A DNA stretch of 47,808 bases from Deltaproteobacteria bacterium (GCA_021777225.1 JAJYDQ010000029.1:1-47808); one strand, 5' to 3'. Counted from the first letter of the stretch, positions 35,130 to 43,642 are shown. The notes: generated by a model from the sequence alone, not told the origin. Numbers and translations: made by a program.

Positions 35130-36272
35130 CTACATTCCCAAGATCGCTACGGCATGGCACTGGCCAGCAAACCCGTGGGTACCGTGCGCTAGCGCTGTCT
35201 TCACTTTTTTGCCAACTTGATGTTCTCCCGCCTCGCCCCTGATTTGAAGAAACGCCTCAACAGCCCGTTGAAGACCTCTGGAGACATATGGATTGTTCGC
35301 TAAAACCCCGCCAGAAGCATTGACAGGCAGTGCGCCGTCTCTTTGTGTAACTCCACTGTCGATGAATTTACCTCCTTCTCCCGGAGCGCAGAAGCCCAGG
35401 TCTTCACACCACAATAATTCCTGGAAAGCATACGGTTCGGTGATCTCAGCCAAATCCACTTCTTTCCCGGGATTGGTGATACCAGCCATCTTATAGGCCC
35501 TGGATGCGGCGTTCTTTAGCTGACCATTCAGTAGGTCCCTGTCTCCAAAATTGAAAGTGTCCAGGGAGCTGCCGTAGCCTTTAAGCCAAACTGGTTTATT
35601 GGTAAGCTTTTTCGCCTCGTCCTCGGACGCCAAAATTAGCGCTATTATCCCCTCAGATTTGGGAGCGATCTGCATGGTGGTCAAAGGATCAATAACCCTT
35701 TCAGAATTGAGAATGTCGTCAACCGTGTACATTCCCTTTCTGTGGGCGTAGGGATTTCTCAAAGCGTTCCCAAGGTTCTTGACTGCGACTTTCGCGCATT
35801 GCTCCTCGGTCACACCGTAACGCTCCATATAAAGTCTCATCTGCATAGCTGCCGCTACCGTTTCATTTAGCCCTATTTGTCTCTGATAAAAGGGATCGGT
35901 GTACATGTGTGTGCAAGTATCGTTCTCCGGGTTCTCAGATCCCTTACAAAGGCCGACAACGAGCGCAGTATCATGCTTGCCCGTCATGATACGCATAGAT
36001 GCGTAGGCGAGGGCAAAAAGAGACTCTCCGTCCTGACGAGAACCAGGCTTTAGGAATGCTGCTGAAGACTCCCAGTAATAGGCGTTCGCACAGGAAATTC
36101 CTCCATGAAAGATATCTGACGATGCGCTCACTACTGTATCTATATCTTTTCGAACCATTCCAGCTTTATCCAGGACCTCCTTTACAACCCGATAAGCTTG
36201 GTCATAAAAATTGTCCTTGGATTCGGCGCCGGCGTTTTGTGACGCCTCCACAATAGCAACTTTGTTCACCAT
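35130..36272 (-). CDS. Thiolase-like protein lacking the catalytic cysteine
   Basis: Thiolase-fold protein of 380 residues, alignable with its neighbour along its length (for instance YGVTEEQCAKVAVKNLGNALRNPYAH split across residues 153-178 versus YGISEEKIRDAAAYISKTHH). At the place of the neighbour's C84 it has Q80 (PGSRQDGESL), so it cannot form the acyl-cysteine. The GHPxGATG motif reads NNPYVSRG. It is probably a structural or substrate-binding partner of copy B, as in heteromeric thiolases (inference). AAGGAAG precedes the ATG. A decayed copy of its last codons lies in front of thiolase copy A. Confidence 0.87.
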   Translation of the reverse strand: MVNKVAIVEASQNAGAESKDNFYDQAYRVVKEVLDKAGMVRKDIDTVVSASSDIFHGGISCANAYYWESSAAFLKPGSRQDGESLFALAYASMRIMTGKHDTALVVGLCKGSENPENDTCTHMYTDPFYQRQIGLNETVAAAMQMRLYMERYGVTEEQCAKVAVKNLGNALRNPYAHRKGMYTVDDILNSERVIDPLTTMQIAPKSEGIIALILASEDEAKKLTNKPVWLKGYGSSLDTFNFGDRDLLNGQLKNAASRAYKMAGITNPGKEVDLAEITEPYAFQELLWCEDLGFCAPGEGGKFIDSGVTQRDGALPVNASGGVLANNPYVSRGLQRAVEAFLQIRGEAGEHQVGKKVKTALAHGTHGFAGQCHAVAILGM

Positions 36273-36399
36273 CCTGTGACTTCCTTTCTGTAACTAGAAT
36301 TGGAAAGTTCTCTCTATGTCGGAGCGACAAACCAAGACGACTTTTTTGGCTGCACACGCCAAAATCCCAGCAGTTGCGCCAGGTCCGCCAACGCTACGC

Positions 36400-36852
36400 C
36401 TAGGGCTTCCTGCCAACAAGGACCTTAGCCACGAAAGCAATTACCACTTCTCCTCGTTGGTTCTTGATGGCGTTCTCATGAACTATGACACCTCTTGCAT
36501 CATCCTTTATTATCAAATCTGTCACCTTGACTTCGCAATGAATCGTGTCACCGATCATTATTGGCGCAGTAAATCTGACGGAATCCATTCCGTAAAATGC
36601 AATGAAGCTTTTTGGGAGAACAGCGTATGGTCCTAATCTGGTGGCCAATGCGCTCCCAATAACCAATCCAAGCATCCCATGAGCGATTCTTTCCTTGAAA
36701 CTCGTCTTTGAGGCATATTCCACATCAGTGTGCAAAGGATGCCAATCCCCGGTCAAAGCGGCAAACATGACTATGTCTGTTTCGGTAATGGTCCTTGCAG
36801 GAGTGATAAAAGTTTCTCCTATTTCATAATCTTCAAAGTAAAGCTTTTCCAA
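36400..36852 (-). CDS. MaoC-family (R)-specific enoyl-CoA hydratase
   Basis: Hot-dog-fold hydratase of 150 residues. The R-hydratase active site is seen as D36 and H41 in LTGDWHPLHTD, with the IAHGMLGL continuation typical of MaoC. It adds water across a trans-2-enoyl-CoA to give a (3R)-hydroxyacyl-CoA (family knowledge). The start appears to be TTG at 36852 with AGGGG eight bases upstream. Position: 53 bp after BKACE and 127 bp before the Cys-less thiolase gene. It supplies a hydration step for the dehydrogenases in the cluster; no matching 3-hydroxyacyl-CoA dehydrogenase is in the window. Confidence 0.9.
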   Translation of the reverse strand: MEKLYFEDYEIGETFITPARTITETDIVMFAALTGDWHPLHTDVEYASKTSFKERIAHGMLGLVIGSALATRLGPYAVLPKSFIAFYGMDSVRFTAPIMIGDTIHCEVKVTDLIIKDDARGVIVHENAIKNQRGEVVIAFVAKVLVGRKP

Positions 36853-36905
36853 TGGTTAGACCCCTTTTTGTTTTCAGTTTCTGCCTGAACACAGTTTGAG
36901 TTTCA

Positions 36906-37871
36906 TCATTCATACCTGCTAGGAGTTTGGGATATGCCGAGCATCTGCCTAGCCTGAGCAGGAGTTGCTATTTCTCTTCCTACTTCCTTTGCGATTCTGA
37001 CAACTCTTTCAACAAATTCCGCGTTACTCCGAGCCAACTTTTTCCTCTCCAGATATACGTTATCTTCCATACCTACTCTTACATGGCCTCCCAAAATCAT
37101 ACCCATCGTTATCATGGGGACCTGGAAAGGCCCAACACCTATGCATTGAAACATTGAATCAGGAGGAAGGTGCTCAATCATGTTGATAAGATTTTTCGGA
37201 GTGGGATACGCCCCAGATTGAAATCCCATCACGAACTGAATCATATAAGGTGGACTGATCAAGCCTTTTGCAATAAGATTGTTGACCAGCCAAAATTGCC
37301 CTTGGTTATAAACTTCAAGTTCAGGCTTTATACCTTTTTCTTTCATTGTCCTTGCATATAGTTCCGTTTCAGCATACGAAACCGGTATGCAGGTATCCAC
37401 GAAAAGATTTTCCGGCCGTCCTGACAGTGGGGGAACCCGCGCCTTGAGAGTAGTCTGGAAAATGAAAGGCCCGCAATTGAGACTCGCCAGTTCTGGATTC
37501 GCATGAAGCGAAGCCATCCTCTGCTCGGAAGTCATTCCCGGACCACCCCCAGTCGTATTGTTAATGATGATGTCCGGGCACTTCGCTCTTATCATGCTAT
37601 TGATAAGTCTGTAATCATCAGGGTCGGCTGAAACCAGACTTCTGTTATCAGGCCTTCTCGCATGAACATGTACTATACTGGCTCCGGCCTGATAGGATTC
37701 ATACGCCTGCTCAACTTGTTCCTCCGGCGCCTCTGGAAGATTTGGATTAGCCTCCTTACCATGCATACCCCCAGTAAGGGCCACTGTAATCATCAAAGGG
37801 GGCATGCCTTTTCTGACCTTTTCCATGTATTGGTAGCTATTGCCAAAATCCCACACGTGTTCAGCGTTCAT
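36906..37871 (-). CDS. Beta-keto acid cleavage enzyme (BKACE, DUF849 family)
   Basis: Zinc enzyme of 321 residues related to 3-keto-5-aminohexanoate cleavage enzyme. The family condenses a beta-keto acid with acetyl-CoA and releases acetoacetate and a new acyl-CoA. Zinc ligands H68 and H70 (IVHVHARR) and E269 in HVRVGMEDN are present, with TGGGPGMTSEQR and ELEVYNQGQ also matching. The ATG at 37871 has GGAGG seven bases upstream. First gene of the minus-strand cluster, about 60 bp downstream of a sigma-54-type promoter. Its natural keto acid is unknown; the product acyl-CoA could enter the dehydrogenases downstream. Confidence 0.92.
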   Translation of the reverse strand: MNAEHVWDFGNSYQYMEKVRKGMPPLMITVALTGGMHGKEANPNLPEAPEEQVEQAYESYQAGASIVHVHARRPDNRSLVSADPDDYRLINSMIRAKCPDIIINNTTGGGPGMTSEQRMASLHANPELASLNCGPFIFQTTLKARVPPLSGRPENLFVDTCIPVSYAETELYARTMKEKGIKPELEVYNQGQFWLVNNLIAKGLISPPYMIQFVMGFQSGAYPTPKNLINMIEHLPPDSMFQCIGVGPFQVPMITMGMILGGHVRVGMEDNVYLERKKLARSNAEFVERVVRIAKEVGREIATPAQARQMLGISQTPSRYE

Positions 37872-37933
37872 GATCAAACCTCCTGCCTAAATGAGTATCT
37901 TGGCGCCTAAAATTTCTACATACTGATCAAGAG

Positions 37934-37950
37934 AGCAAGATCTAGGCCAA
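37934..37950 (-). promoter_or_regulatory. Candidate sigma-54 (-24/-12) promoter for the BKACE cluster
   Basis: Read on the minus strand: TTGGCCTAGATCTTGCT. GG of the -24 element (complement of 37947-37948) and GC of the -12 element (complement of 37935-37936) are exactly ten bases apart, with TGGC and TTGCT matching the consensus TGGCACG-N4-TTGCW. It lies about 60 bases before the BKACE start. The sigma-54 activator gene is divergent and adjacent. The rest of 37872-38266 holds the possible activator site listed next and no gene. Confidence 0.7.
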
Positions 37951-38017
37951 ATTGTGGAATGCCAAGCGGTTGGTTTGGCTGATTATTTTCAGACAGCAGC
38001 AAAAAAGTGAAAGTTTA

Positions 38018-38035
38018 GTGTCTGAATATTGACAA
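38018..38035. promoter_or_regulatory. Possible activator site GTGTC-N8-GACA
   Basis: GTGTC, eight bases, GACAA forms an imperfect inverted repeat about 70-90 bp upstream of the -24 box of the BKACE promoter. The same GTGTC-N8-GACA pattern occurs at 43478-43495 before the other good sigma-54 promoter. Enhancer-binding proteins usually bind such repeats 80-150 bp upstream. Confidence 0.4.
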
Positions 38036-38266
38036 TTGTTACTATTTTGACATGATCTCTATTTCATGGCAGATTCAACCTGTGGATATTGAGAAAAAGA
38101 TTAACTGATTCAAAAAATCACTGTTTCAGAAGATACAAAAATCGCCCAGCTTTTGAGTAAATTCAGATATCCATTGAACACATAGTGAATTTGTCGACTG
38201 AAGTACGCTTTCGACAACCACATTAAACATGAAGTGAGCCAAAATAATTCGAGGCGGCCAACAAAT

Positions 38267-41200
38267 ATGTCTAATGGGATCAAAGATCTTTCAAACGAAG
38301 AATTGGTGATACTTTACAGGTTCATGGGCTTTCCTGATTTTTTTTCTGTAGATTGGTTCACCCTTTCCCATAATTTGCTCCCTTCACGATTGATTTCCGT
38401 TATTTCTTTCCTTGAAAAACGTCGATGGATTTCATTGAACGCGAACGGCCACTACGAGTGGCGAAAGAAATTCCCTCGGGAAGAAATTCTAGTCCAAATC
38501 GATCCACTCGAAATGTCTGGATATTACCGTGACGCATTCAACATGCTGATGGAACATTTGCAAAGATCGGGGGATAGCGCGCTAAGATTGGCCAAACAAG
38601 CCCTATTAGCCGGTATTCAAAAGACTGATGTCGACATAATTTTTGAAGCGGCGATATTTCACGAAAAAGAACACCACATCCGTTCAGCAATCGAACTCTA
38701 CGATTATTTGCTGTGTTTCGCACAAAATGTCATCTTTGACAGGAATGCCGAAAATACAACTGACCTGTGTCAATTATTCATTAAATCAGTTGAACGGCGA
38801 GCCTCCCTTTCCCTGTTTCACCCTGACCTAAAAAAAGTCAACAGGTTCCTGCGTTTAGCTTTAGATTTGGCGGTCAGTATCGGAGACAGACGCTCAGAAG
38901 CCGCATTGCAACTATTAATTGGTCAGAACTGCTGGATGTCGTTTCAATTTGAAAATGCCGTAAAGCATTTCGATCTTGGTTGGGTAATTATAAGCGAAAT
39001 AGAAGACCTGGAACTGCGTAAGAGAGGACTTCAATTACAGGGGTTATCTTATTGGATACGAGGTGAGTTGTCAAAAGCGATACACGCATATGAATCATCT
39101 TTGGGGGAATTGGAATTCGTCACAGTTGACGACTTTTCCTTTCTCACAGCGCTTAGTCTTACGCTCTGCTACACTCAGTTAGGTATGCCCCAGCGGGGAC
39201 TTGGGCTTTCCGAAACCATCTACAACCAGGCCATAAAAAATCATAACTGGCCAATTGCGGCCTATGCTCTGATCTCCACAGGAACGATCCTTCTCCAAAT
39301 TGGCCAGAAAAAAAATAGCTACAATTACTTTTCGATGGCGCTGGAATTGTCTCGAAAGGAAGGCGTCCCTATGGTAGAAGTCATCGCCGGCCTCGGTCTT
39401 TCAGATATTGAATGTTTGGAAGGTAACTTCGAGAAGGCAGCGGAGTATTTTAACATCCTTTGGAAAATTCCGAAATCAAGTTGGTACCACGCCCTCAACA
39501 TCTCCCACACTTATGAAGCGGGCTTGCTTTTATACAGTAAGGGGATCTCACCAGTCGAATTGAACCCTGTAATTCAATATCTGAGTAAGATCGCCAGGGA
39601 GCACATAAGTCCTCTCGCTTATGGAGTGGTCCGCAGAATGCAGATCAAATACTTGGAGGAGGACAAGCAACCGGCCCAAAAATTGGATTCCCTCATAGAA
39701 CTTGAGAATTACGTTGCGCCGATAGGCCCTACCCTGGAACTGGCCAACATACGCATAGACATCGCCAGGCGCTATTTACATGTCAACAACTGGGAGCAGG
39801 CCGAAATCTATGGTAAAAAGGCATGGGAATTTTATAAGCTGATTGGGAGGGCGGCGTTTCCTACAGATCTGGACCACCTTGTTCCGTATGAAAACGAACC
39901 CAATGGGGGGTTGTTTTTCGATTTTCTAACTGAAATGGACGCGGCGTTGACGAACCAGCAGAATCTGGAACAACTCCTGGCAAATATTATAACTCTAATA
40001 TCCAGACTTACAGGGGCCGAGCGGACAGCTATTTTCAAAAAAAACACAATTTCGAATGCAATAGACTTGGTGGCTTCAAGAAACCTTATCAAGGAAAATG
40101 TCGTTGATGAAAGTTTCAACGAAGCCATGGAAATTATCCGGTCTGTGTTAGATCGAGCAGACAGTCAAACAACCTGGCATGAGATAAACAAAAACAAATC
40201 CCATACTCTCCGTCGTGCCATAGTCATGCCCTTTGTCTCAGGTAATGAGACAGTTGGGGTTCTATACCAGGACAGCCGGTTCTTCTCATTTGAAACCAAC
40301 TCGTACAGAATAAAATTGTTATCGGCTTTCGCATCTGTAGTCGCAATAGCAATTGATCGTGCCCAAGCTTATGAGCAGATTGATCGCCTCAATCGAAGAC
40401 TTGCCCTGGACAACAGGATTCCCAAAGAAGACAAATACGAGTTTCGTCCCTTTGAAGAAATTGTAGGCTCCAGCGATGCGATGATAAAATTGCAAAGCCT
40501 CATACGCAAGGTAGCTCCGACACAATCGACTGTTCTAATTTGCGGTGAAACCGGAGTGGGGAAAGAATTGGTCGCTAGAGCAATTCACCGGGAGAGCTTG
40601 ATCAAAAATGGCCCCTTTATCAGGGTGAATTGCGCTGCGCTTCCCGACACCTTAATAGATAGCGAACTTTTCGGTCACGAAAGAGGTTCGTTCACTGGAG
40701 CGGTTAGGGCAAAACCTGGCAGGTTCGAGCTAGCCAACAACGGCACAATTTTTTTGGATGAGGTCTCGGAGTTGCCACTTTCAACCCAGGGAAGGCTACT
40801 GCGTATATTGCAAGAAAAGGAATTTCAGAGGGTCGGAGGGACAAAAACACTTCACTCAGATTTTCGCCTTGTAGCTGCCACAAATAAGAACCTTAAGGAT
40901 GAAATTGACAAAAGACGGTTTAGACCTGACCTTTTCTTTCGCATAAACGTTTTCCAGATCAACATCGTGCCCTTGAGGGATAGGATAGAGGACATTCCTT
41001 TACTTGCAAAACACTTTCTGAAGCATTTTTGCACAAAGCATAAAAAGAGTTACCCAGGGCTGAGTGAAACTGAGGTGGAGAAACTGGAGCGTTATAGCTG
41101 GCCTGGAAATATTAGAGAACTGTCAAATGTAATAGAGCAAGCTGTCATCCTGGGCGAGTCTGAACTATGGTTGCCGAATCAGGGAATTGACGAAGACTTG

Positions 41201-41374
41201 CGCATTCAGGATAACTCAATAATGGCAATGAAGGACATGGAAAAGGTCCATATTGCAAAGGCGCTAAAAAGGACCAACGGCAAAATTGGAGGACACAACG
41301 GAGCCGCTTCTATTTTAGGACTTAAACGAACAACTCTCATCCAGAGGATGAAAAAACTTGGTATCACAGTTTGA
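38267..41374 (+). CDS. Sigma-54-dependent enhancer-binding protein with TPR-like, GAF, AAA+ and Fis-type HTH regions
   Basis: Transcription activator of about 1035 residues. The N-terminal 560 residues are helical with TPR-like repeats (for example LRKRGLQLQGLSYWIRGELS, EVIAGLGLSDIECLEGNFEK). A GAF domain follows (about 570-700, LEQLLANIITLISRLTGAER). The AAA+ domain has Walker A GETGVGKELVARAIHRES (about 759), the sigma-54 contact loop as GSFTGA (usually GAFTGA), Walker B GTIFLDEVSEL, and SWPGNIRELSNVIEQAVIL. The Fis-like HTH ends the protein (AASILGLKRTTLIQRMKKLG). No receiver domain, so a ligand or partner protein acts as signal. ATG 38267 is chosen over GTG 38234; start is uncertain. It probably drives the three nearby -24/-12 promoters. 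Confidence 0.93.
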   Translation: MSNGIKDLSNEELVILYRFMGFPDFFSVDWFTLSHNLLPSRLISVISFLEKRRWISLNANGHYEWRKKFPREEILVQIDPLEMSGYYRDAFNMLMEHLQRSGDSALRLAKQALLAGIQKTDVDIIFEAAIFHEKEHHIRSAIELYDYLLCFAQNVIFDRNAENTTDLCQLFIKSVERRASLSLFHPDLKKVNRFLRLALDLAVSIGDRRSEAALQLLIGQNCWMSFQFENAVKHFDLGWVIISEIEDLELRKRGLQLQGLSYWIRGELSKAIHAYESSLGELEFVTVDDFSFLTALSLTLCYTQLGMPQRGLGLSETIYNQAIKNHNWPIAAYALISTGTILLQIGQKKNSYNYFSMALELSRKEGVPMVEVIAGLGLSDIECLEGNFEKAAEYFNILWKIPKSSWYHALNISHTYEAGLLLYSKGISPVELNPVIQYLSKIAREHISPLAYGVVRRMQIKYLEEDKQPAQKLDSLIELENYVAPIGPTLELANIRIDIARRYLHVNNWEQAEIYGKKAWEFYKLIGRAAFPTDLDHLVPYENEPNGGLFFDFLTEMDAALTNQQNLEQLLANIITLISRLTGAERTAIFKKNTISNAIDLVASRNLIKENVVDESFNEAMEIIRSVLDRADSQTTWHEINKNKSHTLRRAIVMPFVSGNETVGVLYQDSRFFSFETNSYRIKLLSAFASVVAIAIDRAQAYEQIDRLNRRLALDNRIPKEDKYEFRPFEEIVGSSDAMIKLQSLIRKVAPTQSTVLICGETGVGKELVARAIHRESLIKNGPFIRVNCAALPDTLIDSELFGHERGSFTGAVRAKPGRFELANNGTIFLDEVSELPLSTQGRLLRILQEKEFQRVGGTKTLHSDFRLVAATNKNLKDEIDKRRFRPDLFFRINVFQINIVPLRDRIEDIPLLAKHFLKHFCTKHKKSYPGLSETEVEKLERYSWPGNIRELSNVIEQAVILGESELWLPNQGIDEDLRIQDNSIMAMKDMEKVHIAKALKRTNGKIGGHNGAASILGLKRTTLIQRMKKLGITV

Positions 41375-41395
41375 ATAGCGGACTCATTTAAAACA

Positions 41396-41414
41396 GTGAA
41401 AATTGACTTTTCAC
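41396..41414. repeat. Inverted repeat GTGAAAA-TTGAC-TTTTCAC
   Basis: Perfect seven-base inverted repeat with a five-base spacer, just after the activator gene and about 42-60 bp before the -24 box at 41456. It may be an activator binding site or the base of a terminator stem; no T-run follows. Confidence 0.4.
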
Positions 41415-41454
41415 GACTTCAAACAGTTCGACTTTGGCCTAATAGATTGCCGTG

Positions 41455-41470
41455 CGGCATAGAATTTGCT
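41455..41470 (+). promoter_or_regulatory. Candidate sigma-54 (-24/-12) promoter for the long acyl-CoA dehydrogenase
   Basis: CGGCATAGAATTTGCT: GG at 41456-41457 and GC at 41468-41469, ten bases apart. GGCA and TTGCT match the consensus; the first T of TGGC is C. It lies about 125 bases before the dehydrogenase start. A nearby look-alike at 41435-41450 has spacing 11 and was rejected. Confidence 0.6.
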
Positions 41471-41596
41471 TGATACTGGTTATGCGGTTTTGGGAATTCA
41501 ATACCTGATTTTTATGGCTAAAAGAATTGTGATCGGTAATCCGGTTTAAATTTTTGACATATTGCTTTGGTTTTGATGTGAAAAGGAGAAAAACGT

Positions 41597-43456
41597 ATGG
41601 CGGACCTTTTGGTTGATGAACGGGATGTTAAATTCGTTCTATATGAACAACTGAACATAGAAGAACTCTGCAGACAGGAAAAGTTTTCTGAGCAATCACG
41701 AGAAACCTTTGACATGGTAATCGACGCTGCGCAGAAACTCGCCGAAAATAAACTCTGGCCAGTGAACGCAGATGGCGACAGAACAGGTGTAAAGATTGAA
41801 GATGGCCAAGCTAAGGCGCCTGAATCCTTTCATAAAGCATACAGATATTTTCGCGAAGGGGGTTGGATGGGTATATCGGTAGATCGTGAATACGATGGCC
41901 AGGGACTCCCGATATCCTTGTGCTGCGCTGCAAACGAATTTTTTCTTGCCGCGAACCTCGCTTTCATGGCGTACCCTGGCTTAGCTGTTGGGGCAGGGAG
42001 AATCATACAGAAATTTGGGACTGAGGAACAACGTTCCACATATATGAAAAAAATGTATTCCGGAGAATGGGGTGGCACCATGTGCTTAACAGAACCCCAG
42101 GCGGGAAGCGATGTGGGAGCGATCCGTACTCGAGCAAAAAGGAATGCCGACGGAACTTTTTCAATTGTAGGTAACAAGATGTTCATAACGGGCGGCGATC
42201 ATAACCTGAATGAGAACATTGTTCACCTTGTGCTTGCCCGAATTGAAGGAGCGCCAAGCGGAACCAAGGGAATAAGTATTTTTATTGTTCCCAAGAAGAG
42301 ACTGGAGAACGGTTCTCTTGCTGACAATGATGTAACCACTGTCGGGGTAGAAAAGAAGTTGGGCCTGCATGGATCTGCTACCTGCGCCTTAAATTTTGGA
42401 GAACAAAATCAGTGTGTCGGATATCTGATTGGCGAAGAGAATATGGGAATGCCAATCATGTTTCACATGATGAATGAAGCACGTTTGGGTGTGGCGCTTC
42501 ACGGACTTTCCCAGGCAAGCGCCGCTTACATGCATTCGGTTCGTTATGCCCAGGAACGAATTCAGGGATCCGATTTCTTGCGTATTAGAGATCCAGATGC
42601 CCCCCGAGTCGCCATAATCGAGCATCCTGACGTCCGCCGTATGCTCATGTGGATGAAAAGCGCTACTGAAGGCATGCGATCCTTAATTTATTTCGTTGGT
42701 TACTGTGAAGATCTTGCCGCTACGGCTTCAGACAAAGCCGAGGCCTCAAAATACCGGGGGATGGTGGACCTGTTGATCCCTGTTTGTAAAGCATGGTCTT
42801 CTGACACGAGTTTCCGGGTTACTGAAATGGCTGTGCAGATTCACGGAGGATACGGTTACTGCCAGGAATACCCAATCGAGCAATTTTTAAGGGACGTCAA
42901 GATCACCTCGATCTACGAGGGCACTAATGGCATACAGGCCTTGGACCTCGTGGGCCGCAAACTGACATCAAACCAGGGAGCTTTGTTCAAAGCCTTCATG
43001 GAACTAACCGAGGCTGATTTGGCCCAATTCCGGAAAAATCCGCGACTTGTAAGGGCCGTTGCTAACCTGACGGAAGCAAGGTCAAAACTCCTTGAAACAA
43101 CACTTCATTTGGCCCACAAAGGGATGTCGGGCGAATTATCTGTACCGGTTTTGTACGCTACTCCGTATCAGGAGCTTTTTGGAGACGTGACCGTTGGCCA
43201 TATGCTGCTATGGCAGGCGAACATAGCCGATCGCAAGCTTCAGGAAATATTTGACAAGGCCAACGCTCACACGCCTGAAAGTCAGCTTGAGATCCTGAAC
43301 CAGAACTACGACGCAGCTTTCTATAAAGGCAAAATTGTCGCAGCGGAGTTCTTTTGCCTCTTCACTCTCTCTGTTGCGCCTGGCAAAGCTAAAGCCATAA
43401 TTAATGGAGACATTTCACTAGTGGAAATACCTAACAGATGCTTTGCGAAGACATAA
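41597..43456 (+). CDS. Long acyl-CoA dehydrogenase (DmdC-like, with N- and C-terminal extensions)
   Basis: FAD enzyme of 619 residues, longer than usual because of an N-terminal extension of about 60 residues and a C-terminal domain of about 150 residues (from about 470), the layout of methylmercaptopropionyl-CoA dehydrogenase DmdC and related long enzymes. Seen: TMCLTEPQAGSDVGAIRTRA, IVGNKMFITGGDHNL, and catalytic Glu in ITSIYEGTNGIQALDLVGRK. AGGAG lies eight bases before the ATG. It follows a candidate sigma-54 promoter and the activator gene. Substrate is unknown; long members act on short, branched, thioether or cyclic acyl-CoAs. Confidence 0.93.
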   Translation: MADLLVDERDVKFVLYEQLNIEELCRQEKFSEQSRETFDMVIDAAQKLAENKLWPVNADGDRTGVKIEDGQAKAPESFHKAYRYFREGGWMGISVDREYDGQGLPISLCCAANEFFLAANLAFMAYPGLAVGAGRIIQKFGTEEQRSTYMKKMYSGEWGGTMCLTEPQAGSDVGAIRTRAKRNADGTFSIVGNKMFITGGDHNLNENIVHLVLARIEGAPSGTKGISIFIVPKKRLENGSLADNDVTTVGVEKKLGLHGSATCALNFGEQNQCVGYLIGEENMGMPIMFHMMNEARLGVALHGLSQASAAYMHSVRYAQERIQGSDFLRIRDPDAPRVAIIEHPDVRRMLMWMKSATEGMRSLIYFVGYCEDLAATASDKAEASKYRGMVDLLIPVCKAWSSDTSFRVTEMAVQIHGGYGYCQEYPIEQFLRDVKITSIYEGTNGIQALDLVGRKLTSNQGALFKAFMELTEADLAQFRKNPRLVRAVANLTEARSKLLETTLHLAHKGMSGELSVPVLYATPYQELFGDVTVGHMLLWQANIADRKLQEIFDKANAHTPESQLEILNQNYDAAFYKGKIVAAEFFCLFTLSVAPGKAKAIINGDISLVEIPNRCFAKT

Positions 43457-43477
43457 ACTGCCGGTCCTGAACTACAA

Positions 43478-43495
43478 GTGTCATTATTACGACAC
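43478..43495. promoter_or_regulatory. Possible activator site GTGTC-N8-GACAC
   Basis: Perfect five-base inverted repeat GTGTC and GACAC with eight bases between, 97-114 bp upstream of the -24 box at 43592. It matches the pattern found at 38018-38035. Confidence 0.42.
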
Positions 43496-43590
43496 CAGGT
43501 AGACCAGCAGCGAACATTCATTTAAGGTAAAAAACGAAACCTAGGGTAGGTTTTAATGTCATAATCACTACTTATCCACAACATCGAGCT

Positions 43591-43606
43591 TGGCGCATTC
43601 CTTGCT
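43591..43606 (+). promoter_or_regulatory. Candidate sigma-54 (-24/-12) promoter for the SCP2/DUF2148 operon
   Basis: TGGCGCATTCCTTGCT: TGGC and TTGCT match the consensus fully, with GG at 43592-43593 and GC at 43604-43605, ten bases apart. It lies about 40-50 bases before the SCP2 gene start, so the leader would be about 26 bases. This is the best match in the window. Confidence 0.78.
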
Positions 43607-43642
43607 TGAGTAAACTTGGGCCTTTTGCAAGAGGAGGAAAAA

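Noticed and set aside
41435-41450. TGGC...TTGC promoter look-alike
   Set aside because: Spacing between GG and GC is 11 instead of ten; the correctly spaced copy is 20 bases downstream.
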